Assembly (NCBI GenBank): GCA_001599595.1
Contig: BCHH01000002.1
Location: forward strand, 4,564,055-4,628,054
Direction of reading: 5' to 3'
Source of the DNA: Beverwykella pulmonaria
Taxonomy: Eukaryota; Ascomycota; Dothideomycetes; Pleosporales; Melanommataceae
Length of the DNA: 64,000 nucleotides
Both the position numbers and the translations under genes were made by a program. Shown here one piece after another: positions 34,281 through 44,591 of this stretch (positions are counted from its first letter, which is position 1; each line of letters starts with the position of its first letter). A model generated the notes under the pieces. It was not told the origin of the DNA. It worked only from the letters and a program-made list of their open reading frames with translations, and did not search any database.

Positions 34281-35363
34281 ATAGTCTTGAACGTAGCGCT
34301 AGGCTTAACTATTTGAACCACCATGGGCGCTGGCCTTGCCGTAAAGATCCCGTGCGTAATTGGAGGAGAGTAGACTTTTGTGTGCCGCGTTAGTAGTTTG
34401 GAAATTTGAGTTTCTGAGCGTAGATGACAAGGTTTTGAAAGAAAGAATGGGGGTTTTACAAAGTAGGAAAGGAGAGGCACTGCAGGAAAATTGGGTAATT
34501 ATTGTATGGTGTAGTGGAAGTCATGAGTTTGAGGATAAGCGGGGTGAAATCATGTCGGACTATATACATGTACATGCCTTCGGTAGTGATTCGCACCCTA
34601 ATCCGATAGTTCTGATATCCTGCGCTGTTGCGGAGGTCGCGGAATGCTCATGCAATATCGCGATTTGGGATTGCCACATTGGCAACGTTGGGGGCGTGGA
34701 ACGACCTATAGGCCGGGTACGAAAGGATATTCAAAAGCTACCTGATCTAACTAACGAAACGACTGGCTTATATACACGAAGAGAGATGAGAGATAACGAA
34801 GCCGAGGTACTACAGGTTCGGATAAGGACCTGTATCGGAGTTGCATCAGGAGCTGGTCAGGAGCCGGGGTAATACAGGTTCAGATATGGATAGAGCCTGT
34901 ATCGGAGTTGAGTGGGGAGCAGGTCGGGAGCCGGAGTCCTACCGGTTCGGATAGGAATAGTGTAAGCCGAGGACACCATAATGTCACGTGGATATGCCAC
35001 TGACTAATCAGTCCGTCATATATATATATCAGCTGTAGATACATCACATACAATACACATCTTGACACCTTTTCCTCCATCCTCCAGCTTACAAATAGGA
35101 CCTGTATCGGGGTCGGGCAGGAAGCGGTTCAGTCACGTGATGGAACGATTGTTCGAATCGTTACACACTCCTGGCAATGCAGAAACACAGCTGCCCCGCA
35201 CCCGTGAGGCTCCTGATAAGCTTTTTGCAACCTCCAGGCTCTCAGAACCTGTTTGTATCGGTATACGAGGACCAAGGTGACCGCAATAGCCAACTTATCG
35301 TTATTTGGCTTGATTTGCCCGCCGGCGAATTGTGCAGCTTACGAGGCGAATCGCGGTAAAGCA
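34281..35363. other. repeat-bearing upstream region of the Zn2Cys6 regulator
   Basis: Contains a 23-bp sequence shared with 47117-47139, an imperfect tandem repeat at 34811-34960 and CACGTG palindromes near 34985 and 35134. A plus-strand open frame over 34360-34872 has no protein-like signature. Confidence 0.5.
34811..34960 (+). repeat. imperfect tandem repeat, period about 62-67 bp
   Basis: Units begin at 34811, 34873 and 34940 (partial) with TACAGGTTCGGATA-like starts, then CCTGTATCGGAGTTG, then GGAGC-GGTC-GGAGCCGG. A diverged piece with ACCTGTATCGGGGTCGGGCA recurs at 35100-35130. It lies 230-550 bases upstream of the regulator start at 35364 and is rich in CGG/CCG triplets. Confidence 0.7.
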
Positions 35364-37054
35364 ATGAACTCATGCACTTCCTGCAAAAAGGGAAAGCGAA
35401 AATGTGACAGAGGACGACCATCTTGTTCAAATTGTCTTCGGTATGTACTCTATAAATATAGGGAAATGAAATGTAGTTTGACGCGTCATATTTTGTTTAG
35501 GTTACGCAGGACATGTACGTACTCCGAAGACCTGGTCCAGTCACATTTGGCTGTTGGGGCTGGAGGTGGTCACTTCCGTTCGCTGTCTCACGCCCCTCAA
35601 CTCCCTGGCTCGTTCCTTGGAATCGACCCGCTCAGACCTGGGGAGCTCTCAAAGGCCACGTTAGATAGCGCCATGAAAGTTATTGGCTCGATCCCCGCCA
35701 TGGTCGCAACCGCAACAGACTTTTTTACCGGGACACATCAACGTATCCCAGTGCTATCCTCGTCCAGATACTTTGCGCAAATCGGACTCCTCGCAACCGA
35801 TTCACGTGCTGATTTTACGGCTTTGTGCCTGTGCATTGTCCTCATCCAGCAAATGCCGTCAGCGCGAGAAACCTCCATCACGCAATCGCCGCTCTATGTT
35901 CATGTCAAGAACTTAGTTAGCGTAATTCAGATGACCAACACTCTCTCGCTTGACCTCCTGCATTGTATTATTCTTATAAGCTTTTACGAGATTGGTCACG
36001 GTCATCATACGGCAGCATACCTGTCCATCGCATCGTGCGCTAGATTAGCACGTGTACTTGGCCTCCATAAGAAGAGATGGCGCAACGTCAACGAAGGGCA
36101 TGATAAGCTTCTTCTCGAGGAAGAAAAGCGTGTGTGGTGGGCAATAATCAATATGGACAGATTTATCGGCCTTTTTAATGGCGATCCTCTGTTTATCACG
36201 GAAGATCCGGAAAGAACGGATCCGCTTCCGATTGAGGATCTGTTGTGGTCTGAAGGCTCTGTAGCTGCAGATCTGGAAAATGCCATTGGTACACCTCCAT
36301 ACCTCGAGACACCATTCACCGTTACCGTGGGACAAATGGCACGAGAGTGCCAGATAGCGCATCTCGTTGGACGAGCTGTACGACACGTGTTCAGTCCAGC
36401 ACCTGACCCAGACTTTCATGTAGCAGAGGCGATTCAGCTTGAACGTACACTAAAGTCTTATCTTCCATTGCTCGCAGAGGAGGAACTAAAGATTGGCAAA
36501 TACTGTGGCGCATTTGGGATGTGTAATAGGTCGGTTAAGCTGCCCCTCTTCCTCTCCATAACAGGACACTGATCATCTGACTACTCTAGCGCACTCTTCA
36601 TGCTCTATGAGTCCATGCTAAGCCGTGGCAATGAGAGCAAAGTGTTGGAGCGATATCAAATCTTGCAGTTCATGGAAGACACATCGTTACGCGCCATACT
36701 CTTCGCGGAAGCATCATACGGTGACCGAGAGGAGAATTATCCTCCTGAAATCCACTCGCCGTATCTTCCGTACTCCTTGTTCCAGTCTGCGATTGTACAA
36801 TACCGTCTTTGGAAGCAGAGCAACGACCCTATCTTCAAGCAACGTCTTGACTTACTGAGGAGTATACTCGGCGAATTCACCAAGAGGTGGATGGGAGCAT
36901 GTAAGACCAATACCCTTGATGCGATACGTTCCCACTCACTAACGTTGCGACAGGGCGTTATCTTGACGTCTTAGATAATCTGAATGAGCTCTGGCCGCCG
37001 ATAGTCATACCCTTTCCAGGTTCCTTCATCAGTATTGGAAGATTCACGAGGTAG
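35364..37054 (+). CDS. Zn(II)2Cys6 fungal transcription factor
   Basis: Exons 35364-35440, 35501-36529, 36590-36900 and 36954-37054 total 1518 nt, 505 residues. The binuclear zinc cluster sits at the very N-terminus: C-x2-C-x6-C-x6-C-x2-C-x6-C, from CTSCKKGKRKC through CSNC to RRTC, split by intron 1. The middle has the fungal-specific regulatory domain, seen as HHTAAYLSIASCARLARVLG and EEEKRVWWAIINMDRFIGL. No obvious leucine zipper beyond the cluster. Intron 2 uses a weaker donor GTCGGT, chosen because it restores FGMCNSALFMLYE. The start at 35364 puts the cluster four residues in; the frame is open further upstream. Nuclear regulator; likely targets are neighbouring genes, which is inference. 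Confidence 0.88.
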
Positions 37055-37865
37055 AGACCGTCGGATTTATGTTGCATTTCACTACTATATTTTTTTTTTT
37101 TTGCTACTAAATCTTTTGATCACTCTGATGTGGATCTGCGAGGTCAATGTTGGTAGTGACATTAAGTCTAAAACAAAAGATTCATGATTAAAACTTGAAT
37201 CGTGAAGTGGTGAGCACTGAATATAATTCTCTCAGCAGCATCTCTTTTTGAGGCACGATTTCCTTACCGTACGCTTCGTTACGGATCCGCACTTAGGTAC
37301 AATTGCTAGTTGTGCAGCCCATCATTGATGGTGACTGTCGGAAGTATATAGAATGTGGGAATCACGCGTTGATGTGTAGATCACGTGTGGATCACGTGGG
37401 ATATATGGATCACGTGTAGAGGTACCAATTACGTGTGGACACGTGGGGCACTAGCCATACTAGGCTAGTGCACGCGGTGGTGAGGTGGATGGTATTCCCT
37501 CTGCTGCACAGCTTCAAGATAGAAAGACACAACGATTTATTTACCCCCTTGAGAACACCCATTGCTATTGCAATAGCCCTGTGAAACCAACAGTGACCTT
37601 CGTGGACCGCTTAAGAGAGAGCCATGGGATCCGTTGGGAGTCTTTTTGGGGATATTTGCTCAAAATTTTAGATATCTTTGCAGCAATATTTGGAACCACG
37701 TTACCTCCTGCCCAAAGCCCATAATTTGATGTCATTGAGATGTTGCAAATTTGCAGGCTCTCTATCGAAACTTAAAACAAAACGATGTAGGTAAGAGAGA
37801 TGACATGATATTGTTATAGCATGTGTATGACCGAAGTAATGATGTCCACGCCCTCGTTGCCTTGT
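37055..37865. other. convergent intergenic region with a cluster of CACGTG palindromes
   Basis: Between the 3' ends of the regulator and the transporter. 37371-37450 holds three ATCACGTG sites plus a GACACGTGG and an ACGTG near-site within 80 bases. A T-run lies at 37090-37102. Confidence 0.55.
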
Positions 37866-39790
37866 TTAAACTTCCTCTGTCCTACACTCGGTAGGAGGCT
37901 TCAAATTCAACTTCGGTGCATACTTGCTGACTTTTCGAATGTAGGCGCCATTGAAGTAGAAGACGACAGGCACAGGTGCAAGCAATGATGCAAAACATCC
38001 GAGCAGAGTGAGTGCCCACTGGATTCCCATCCCATCAAACATATATGAAGCAAATAAGGGGGAGATGGCGCCGAATAGAGAACGCAAAAACGTGTTAGCT
38101 GCGATTGCAGACGCTGCAAGCTAGTGGACAGTTAGCGGCAGTAATTCAACAACAAGCATTCGAGACATACCATCAAGTAAGAATCGATCAGGTAGTTGAA
38201 AGTCTGCAAGAACACCAGCGAAATACCGTGTCCCGCCACAACACCACCAATTGTTGGGATTATCCAGTGCACTTCCGTCCTGTACCCAGACCAGCCAAGC
38301 CAGAACAAGCCACCAGCGAAGAGAACGGCACCGTACATGGCCTCAGGCATTCGCCACTCGGGAATGGGCGTATTCTTATTGGACTCTAGCTTTCGCACAT
38401 ACACTGGTTGACGGAGTATCATAACGATACCAGTGATCACGCACCCAAGCACAGGTCCTAGTTCAGGCAAGCCCCCAACGCCCGGGCTCATACCGTAGAC
38501 ACCTTGGAAGATCTTCGGGTAAGCGGTCAGGAAGAGATATAGAAGACCATAGATGAATGCAGAATATATACTAAAAGAGCACAGGTCAGTAACTAGCTTT
38601 GGCTACACCTGTAAGGATTGATTACCTACCTCATGAGCAGTACGATGGGTTCGACGACAAGCATGTGCAGTGGGCGCGTTAATGTGCGCTCGACCAGCAC
38701 CCTTATATCTACTTCTGCTTCCTCTATCTTCGCGTGAATAGCCCAGTTCTTTGTTGCTCGCCGAAGCTTGGCTGCTTTTTGAGCCAAGATGATGGGCGCG
38801 TAGGTCTCGTACACGAACAAGAGGTTAAGGATCGCGGCAGCAGAGGCTAGAATTCCCGAAAGGTACATAGTCCAGCGCCAACCTAGATGGCTAGTCACGA
38901 TAAAGCCGCCGAGGAAAGGAGCAACCATGGGACCAATGAATACGCAAAGTGTGAACACCGTTACCTGTATGTCGAGGTCAGCCTCTATTGTAGTTAGATA
39001 AGAGCGAGATGACCTTACTGCGAAGCCGCGGGTCTTATTGTCGAACAGATCCACGAATACTCCACCCGCTACTGCCAGTGGGCTAGTGCCGAAGAAGCCC
39101 GCAAAGAACCGGTTGATTAAGATGCTTTGAATGTCTTTCGAAACCGCAGTAGCGAAATGGAAAATAGCAGTACCGAATGCAGCCACGACGAGCGGAAGCC
39201 GACGCCCTTTGACTTCGGACAGTGGCCCCCAAAGGATCGGTCTGTAGTTGAGTGAGTTCCATTCTTAATAAAGTTTGTACAGTGCCTCTAGAAATACGAC
39301 GTACCCAGCAGCAAAACCAAGCACATAGAGTGTTACACCAAGCGTTGCCACTTCTGGTCCAACATCATAGTGGTTTGCGATTGTCATAACGGCAGGAGAG
39401 TATATTCCGCTCGCGAGAGTAGTGATGAACGTAGTACTAGACAGTATAGCGATTATGAGAACTCTGCAATGATTAGCACGTGCAAGCGCTCATATCTCCT
39501 GATACTAACTTCATTCTCGTAGGCCAATTCTGAGGATTCGTAGGATCTTGAGGTCCATCAAACTCGACCAAGTATTCATCTTGTCCAGGGAGGTCTGTGG
39601 AATAAGGCTCTCCGGGGTCTATCCTTAGTAATGGTGGTGTGTCCCGTTTGCTCTCTGGTATACTGTTCTTTTCGTTTTCGGTTCTATTGGCCTCATCAAC
39701 CTGTGAGGAGGGGCTTTGTACATTCAACGGTCGAGGATAAGAGTCATCTCTAGTAAAATGCTGTTGCGATTCCAATCGAGACTCTTCCAT
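37866..39790 (-). CDS. MFS transporter, DHA1 drug/polyamine:H+ antiporter type
   Basis: Exons 39510-39790, 39305-39463, 39019-39241, 38630-38964, 38171-38570 and 37866-38120 total 1653 nt, 550 residues. Polar N-terminal 90 residues end [13 protein letters not shown], the usual lead-in of fungal DHA1 proteins. Then twelve membrane segments: [40 protein letters not shown] with the loop KGRRLP (motif A), [32 protein letters not shown] (motif C-like), [18 protein letters not shown], a cytoplasmic loop, then [37 protein letters not shown] and [20 protein letters not shown]. Exports toxic or secondary compounds across the plasma membrane. Start at 39790 is the first ATG in frame; upstream continuation lacks one. 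Confidence 0.9.
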
Positions 39791-41123
39791 TTTGGCAACG
39801 AATCTGGAGTAGTCGGTGTCGCTCTTGATCAATGTGCTCACTCACAGGGTGAAAAAGATAATACAGTAGCTCGTTGTGATGGCGAGGAATGGTCTTTTAA
39901 ATTGTAGCGAAAGATGCAAATTGGTAAATCTTTCTAGACATACAAGCTCCCCCCATGAACGGGTTTGTAGCGCGTGTCAGTGCGTTTCCATACAAATCGA
40001 TCTTTTCATACAAAATTTGTCCGTGCAGTGGCTCACGCTACAAACCCGTTCAGGAGGGCCCTTTGTATCCACATCTTTCCGAAGTCGAACAGCGCATAAT
40101 TTGCCATGATGACTAAAGCCACAAAGTAAAAATGTGTGGTCTGTTGATACAAGGTAACGGATAAGGGGAAGGCGTCATATCAGCAGCGCAGTTCGTCTGA
40201 TGATATTCAGTAATCACAATATCATCTGTAACTCATTTGCCCTCAAGTCAGGTCTTGCACGGTTGCCAGAGGTCTGCATTCGCTAGTAACGCTGACAAAC
40301 CGGTTGCATGTTTACGGTTCCTGGCGCTTACTGTATAAGGCTAACGCATCCGAGTGCTTCCCCAGATATGCATCGCTAATGCAACAGTGCGGACAAGGAT
40401 GATACCCTGGTCCGCAGTGAAGCCCCTACGCGAATTTGACGACCCTCCATTGCTAACTTGACCGCTTCGTTGGTTTCTCTACGCAAGGTTCAGACAGAAG
40501 AAATTGCTTCGTCTCTTTCACCCACAGCAGTTGATGAGTAAACCACGCAGTGCCGTCTACGTAGCCACGTGCCAGGATGCGATGGTTGCGGGTCAAAGGT
40601 TGCACGCCGTTTGGGCGTGCGGCAATAACGCAATATACGACTAGGAAAAGTTATAAGTGTCAGCAAGTTACTGACTGCCAACTCACTACAGGCATGTATC
40701 ATATGATTCTTTATCGGAGTGCGCGGTCACGTAATATGGACGAGATAAATCAGGGACTGAGTTGATTTAGAAGCTATGGAAATCGACGAGTATATATATC
40801 CAGCTATGACTAATCGGGACGTGTGACTAAGCGCACAGTGCACGTGATATCCAAGATCATGTGGTGCACGTGATATACACGTGATATACCGTGATATTCT
40901 TGCATACCGCCGTACTGTTTGCCTAAGATCAAGGATCTGTACATTTTGAGTGTGCTCCCAAACATTGGCGCAAAACGGAATCTTTCCAATACCGGCTGCA
41001 GCACATTATCTTCATGGGAAAATTTACTATTGACTTGATTGATATACAGATATAACAACGCTTTTTGTGCACCGTAATCGATCAATCTGTTTGCTTAGCC
41101 CTTCTCTTTCTTTGTTCCTCAAT
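39791..41123. other. intergenic with repeated CACGTGATAT units
   Basis: No gene recognised. 39930-40060 contains GGGTTTGTAGCG- and CTACAAACCCGTTCA-like inverted pieces (around 39955 and 40031). 40841-40887 contains three copies of CACGTGATAT. Confidence 0.5.
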
Positions 41124-42008
41124 ATGCCGTACGAAAAAACCGCTGTCCTCCTTACTGATCCTTACAATGACTACATACACCCTAATAACTACAAACAACC
41201 TGATAGGAAGGTTTACGATCTCTGCAAAGAGGGTCTAGAGAAGACAAACATCATAACTATTATAAAATCTCTTGTCAAGTGTTGCACTGTGAGGCGTATG
41301 CACGCAGTCGTTAGCTCCTTGTCATGTTAGGCCGTATATATAGACGCCCTGGGAGCCAGCGTCCTACAACCAGCGCAGTCCCTCATTTCTCTCCCCGCAC
41401 TACCCAACATCAACGCTGCAAGAGCTAGTAATATTCCAATATTCTACTGTTTGCATCAGTCAGGGAAGAGTAGCAACTTCGACGGATGGCATCGTATGAG
41501 TCCATTTCATCGATTGCTAAAGGAAAAGCGTATTAGCGAAGACGTTACTTGGGGCACGCAGATATATGAAGGATTGGAGCCTGATATCATGAATAGATAC
41601 ATCGTTGTAGGCAAGCACTAGAACGCGAAGTAAGCGACTTATCTTTTCTACTGTCAGCAATCATATGCTAGACACCCGCTCAATATATCTGCAACTCTTT
41701 TGCGAATACCAACCTGGTTTATCAACTACACCAATGCAACATAACAAAGGGGGTTACCGCTGGCATAACGTGCAATCAATACTTGGAGATGACATCGCGC
41801 TCTGCAATTAAAATAGGTTACGAGGTTACCGTTACGTGAGTTCACACCTTCTAGTCCCAATGCCGGCATGCCATTAACGTAAACTCTAAGTACCAATGCC
41901 ACCGCTAATTTTACGGCTGAACAGAAAGAAGCAGCGCAGCAGCTTCTATAGCCCATACTATTTAAGGAGATTATGAGCGTAGAGGAATGGGCTGCAACAC
42001 TCGACTAA
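41124..42008 (+). pseudogene. isochorismatase-like cysteine hydrolase pseudogene
   Basis: Starts normally at 41124 with MPYEKTAVLLTDPYNDYIHP (catalytic Asp region). Homology continues past stops and presumed intron remnants: NIPIFYCLHQSGKSSNFDGW, WGTQIYEGLEPDIMNRYIVV, then KH followed by TAG where the family has Trp; later SFANTNLVYQLHQCNITKGV, TAGITCNQYLEMTSRSA and GYEVTVT then TGA; finally ATANFTAEQKEAAQQLL, TAG again at a Trp position, and MSVEEWAATLD ending at 42008. The nucleophile region, normally like GLVANTCLE, reads GITCNQYLE, so the Cys is displaced. TGG-to-TAG changes fit RIP (CpA to TpA on the other strand). Not functional. About 185 residues would be typical of the intact family. 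Confidence 0.8.
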
Positions 42009-42488
42009 CAAGGCTAAAGAGCTGGCACATGACGGAACCACTTAGGTGCATTGTAGAAATCTAGGGCATGTCTAGGTAAAATTAAGCTGTACTGTTTCCT
42101 TGGGTCATTTACTTTTTGACACGGTTCACTGCTTTGTCCTTTTTGCCTTTCCGTCCTTGTATCACAGTGATACACTTGTCTCTAAGGTCGTATGCAAGAA
42201 GACTTTCGTGTTACAATCCATCTTGGGCAGTAGTTTCACCTCCCGACCTTTAACACTGCCAGGGAAGTCAGCGACAGCTAAAACACATGTGCCTCAAAGC
42301 TAAGCCGGAGTGAACACTGTCAAGTACTATGTGTAGCCTATACCGCATGAAATCACGCCATGTCATTTTCGGGTGAACATATTCGGCTCACTGGAGGGCT
42401 TCATACTGCTTATTGGCCATATCGATTTTATACTCTAAATTCCCAGCTCAAAATGAGATCCACCCGTGCACTCTATTTAGCTTTATCG
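42009..42488. other. short intergenic region, nothing recognised
   Basis: Between the pseudogene and the 3' end of the SDR gene; AT-rich, no supported feature. Confidence 0.5.
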
Positions 42489-43470
42489 CTAGTCTGCGAA
42501 TGGAAATCCTCCTAACGAGGTAGTCAAATATACTGGATTGCCCTTTAGACGTAATGTCACCTTTGTCTTCAGTTCTTCTACATCCCAATTAGCGAAAAGG
42601 AAGCGGCCAGATAGTGGTTTTGCCTCATCGCTGGCCAGCCATACTGAAAAGTGAGCGGGAAGTTGAACTATGAAAAGATTAGCAAGATAGAGTATAAAAT
42701 TATAAGTAACTCAAACTCACCCGTATCTAGAGTCGCATCAAGTTCCAATTCACCTTTTTCATAAAGAGCGGTACGAATGACTCCTGGGTGTAGCACGAAG
42801 ACGTTTAGATCCGGATTTTCTACAGTCAGGAACTCGTAGAAGCGAGCCGTTCCCATCTTGGAAATAGAATACGCCGAAGACTTTGCGAGGAACGGGAGTG
42901 AGGCGGGCAGGAACGCAAATCCACTCGAAAAGCCAATGATGGTGCTGCTGGGCTTCTTGTGTGGAAGCAATGCACGGGTAAGCAGGTAGCTGCCTTTGAT
43001 GTTGATCTACGAGGACCACATGAGCGCGAATCAAGAAGCATAGTGTGAGTGCTGGATACCTCAAATAGATTCCACCATTCGTCTGCGTCGCTGCTCTCGA
43101 TGAGGTTAGGGCTGGAGATGGCACCTGCATTGGCGATGAGAACATCCCACGAGCCGATCTCTTTGGCGGCCTTCTCAACAGCAAACGAGTCTACAATATC
43201 GACAACATGAACCTCAACCTCTACATTGGGGTAGGTCTCTTGAACCATTTGTTTCGTCTCGCCGAGAGTCCGCCCGGTGCGACCGAGGATATGGATAGTC
43301 GTAGCACCCGCCTGTGCAAATGCCTTAACAATTTCTTGCCCGATTCCTTGACCTGCACCTGTAACAATAATAGTCTTGCCGGCTTGAGAAAGCTCGGGTC
43401 TTGTTGGATTGATGGCATCGTACGTGTCGTTGTGCCACTCTGAAACTGGCGCTGGGTACGGTGGTTGCAT
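42489..43470 (-). CDS. short-chain dehydrogenase/reductase (SDR)
   Basis: Exons 43060-43470, 42721-43006 and 42489-42667 total 876 nt, 291 residues. Classical SDR: TIIVTGAGQGIGQEIVKAFA (TGxxxGIG cofactor site), HVVDIVD, DVLIANAGAIS (NAG motif), IIGFSSGFAFLPA (catalytic Ser), SSAYSISKMGTARFYEFL (Tyr-x3-Lys) and VLHPGVIRTALYEKGELE. The last exon gives FSVWLASDEAKPLSGRFLFA, typical of the fungal members. Cofactor preference likely NADP(H) from LGRTGRT, inferred. It starts 1.1 kb from the divergent DHA1 transporter at 44592 and may share its upstream region. Confidence 0.92.
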
Positions 43471-44591
43471 GGTGATAGTGTGTAGTGGAGGAACTTGGGA
43501 GGGTATCAGAACTCGGATGAAAATATGTCTAAATCTGAGGGAGCTTCGTATGTATATGGAACCGACAGTAAGTTGGGGTTCAAAGTTCGTGTTCACTTCG
43601 CTGTCTTACTATATTTCAGGAATTATTTAGGAATCTTCAATTCTATTGTAATATTCAGGCCGCTTTTGCAATGTCAGAAGAGTAGACTGCATGCATCTAG
43701 TTCTTCCTTCTAACTTGATCATGTTGTGCCATCGCTAAGCAAGCCCACCCCAACGCGCCTAAGCTAGGACGCGGCAACTCGAGCAATATCGTGCGTTATG
43801 ATCAGTAATACTAGAATGTGCTGGGACAGGCACGATTTTTAATATGATATCAAATGCTCGTTATCACCTCATTCGACAGAATATCCCAAGGACTGATACT
43901 TTGAATCGTTGATCACTGATTACAGATTCACTTGCTTAGTCAGAAAAGAACTCTGTAGGGGCGAGGTATGTGTCTCACGAACAATTCCTTTTTTCCAGAA
44001 ATTCATTGTGATTTGGTTTCGCTGCATGTGCACTGAGAGTGTAGTCCTGGTCCGCACAATCTTGGTCCGCATAATCCTGGTCCGCATAATCCTGGTCCGC
44101 ATAATCCTGGTCCGCATAATCCTGGTCCGCATAATCCTGGTCCGCATAATCCTGGTCCGCAACCTTAGGCTAACAATGGTTTAGTGTTCTGCCCTTCCAA
44201 GCTGACCATATGTCTCGCTTCCGCAAAGAAACTTTCAATAATCAATGCGCCTAATAAGCCAACAACCATCATTACCGTTTTAGGAAAATGACCATTACCA
44301 TGTCCGCGTTGCAACATCTAAACCGAGCGTGCTTTTAGACGCACTTCCATTCTATCATTCCACGGATTTAATAAGCACCCAATGACTAATGAGTGGAGAG
44401 GGAATGCTGATTGATTATGCAGATTGAACATTGGTGCCAACGCCGATGGATCCGGACTCAATGCGTGTTGATCGATGCTATTAAGCATGGCGGGAGTACC
44501 GTATCTCTTTCGCAACCAGATCTTTTCCATTCTACATCCAACGGTGTATAGATCATTTCTCCCCTCCCTTCCCCTCCTTTCAACAGCCAAG
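43471..44591. other. divergent intergenic region carrying a minisatellite
   Basis: Between the SDR and transporter start codons. Holds the 15-bp tandem repeat at 44046-44165; otherwise AT-rich without a recognisable frame. Confidence 0.6.
44046..44165. repeat. 15-bp minisatellite, eight copies
   Basis: Unit CCTGGTCCGCATAAT. Copies 3 to 7 are identical; copies 1, 2 and 8 differ by one to three bases. Because 15 is a multiple of three, both strands translate as open pentapeptide repeats, which explains chance open frames there. It sits 427 bases upstream of the transporter start. Confidence 0.97.

Noticed and set aside
34360..34872. 170-codon plus-strand frame upstream of the regulator
   Set aside because: No ATG-led start, no recognisable domain, and it runs into the tandem repeat.
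44046..44165. Regular repeats looking like a CRISPR array
   Set aside because: Copies are contiguous with no spacers and the genome is eukaryotic.
43909..44184. Open frames with LVRII or MRTRI pentapeptide repeats
   Set aside because: A 15-bp minisatellite is open in frame by construction; no flanking protein signature.
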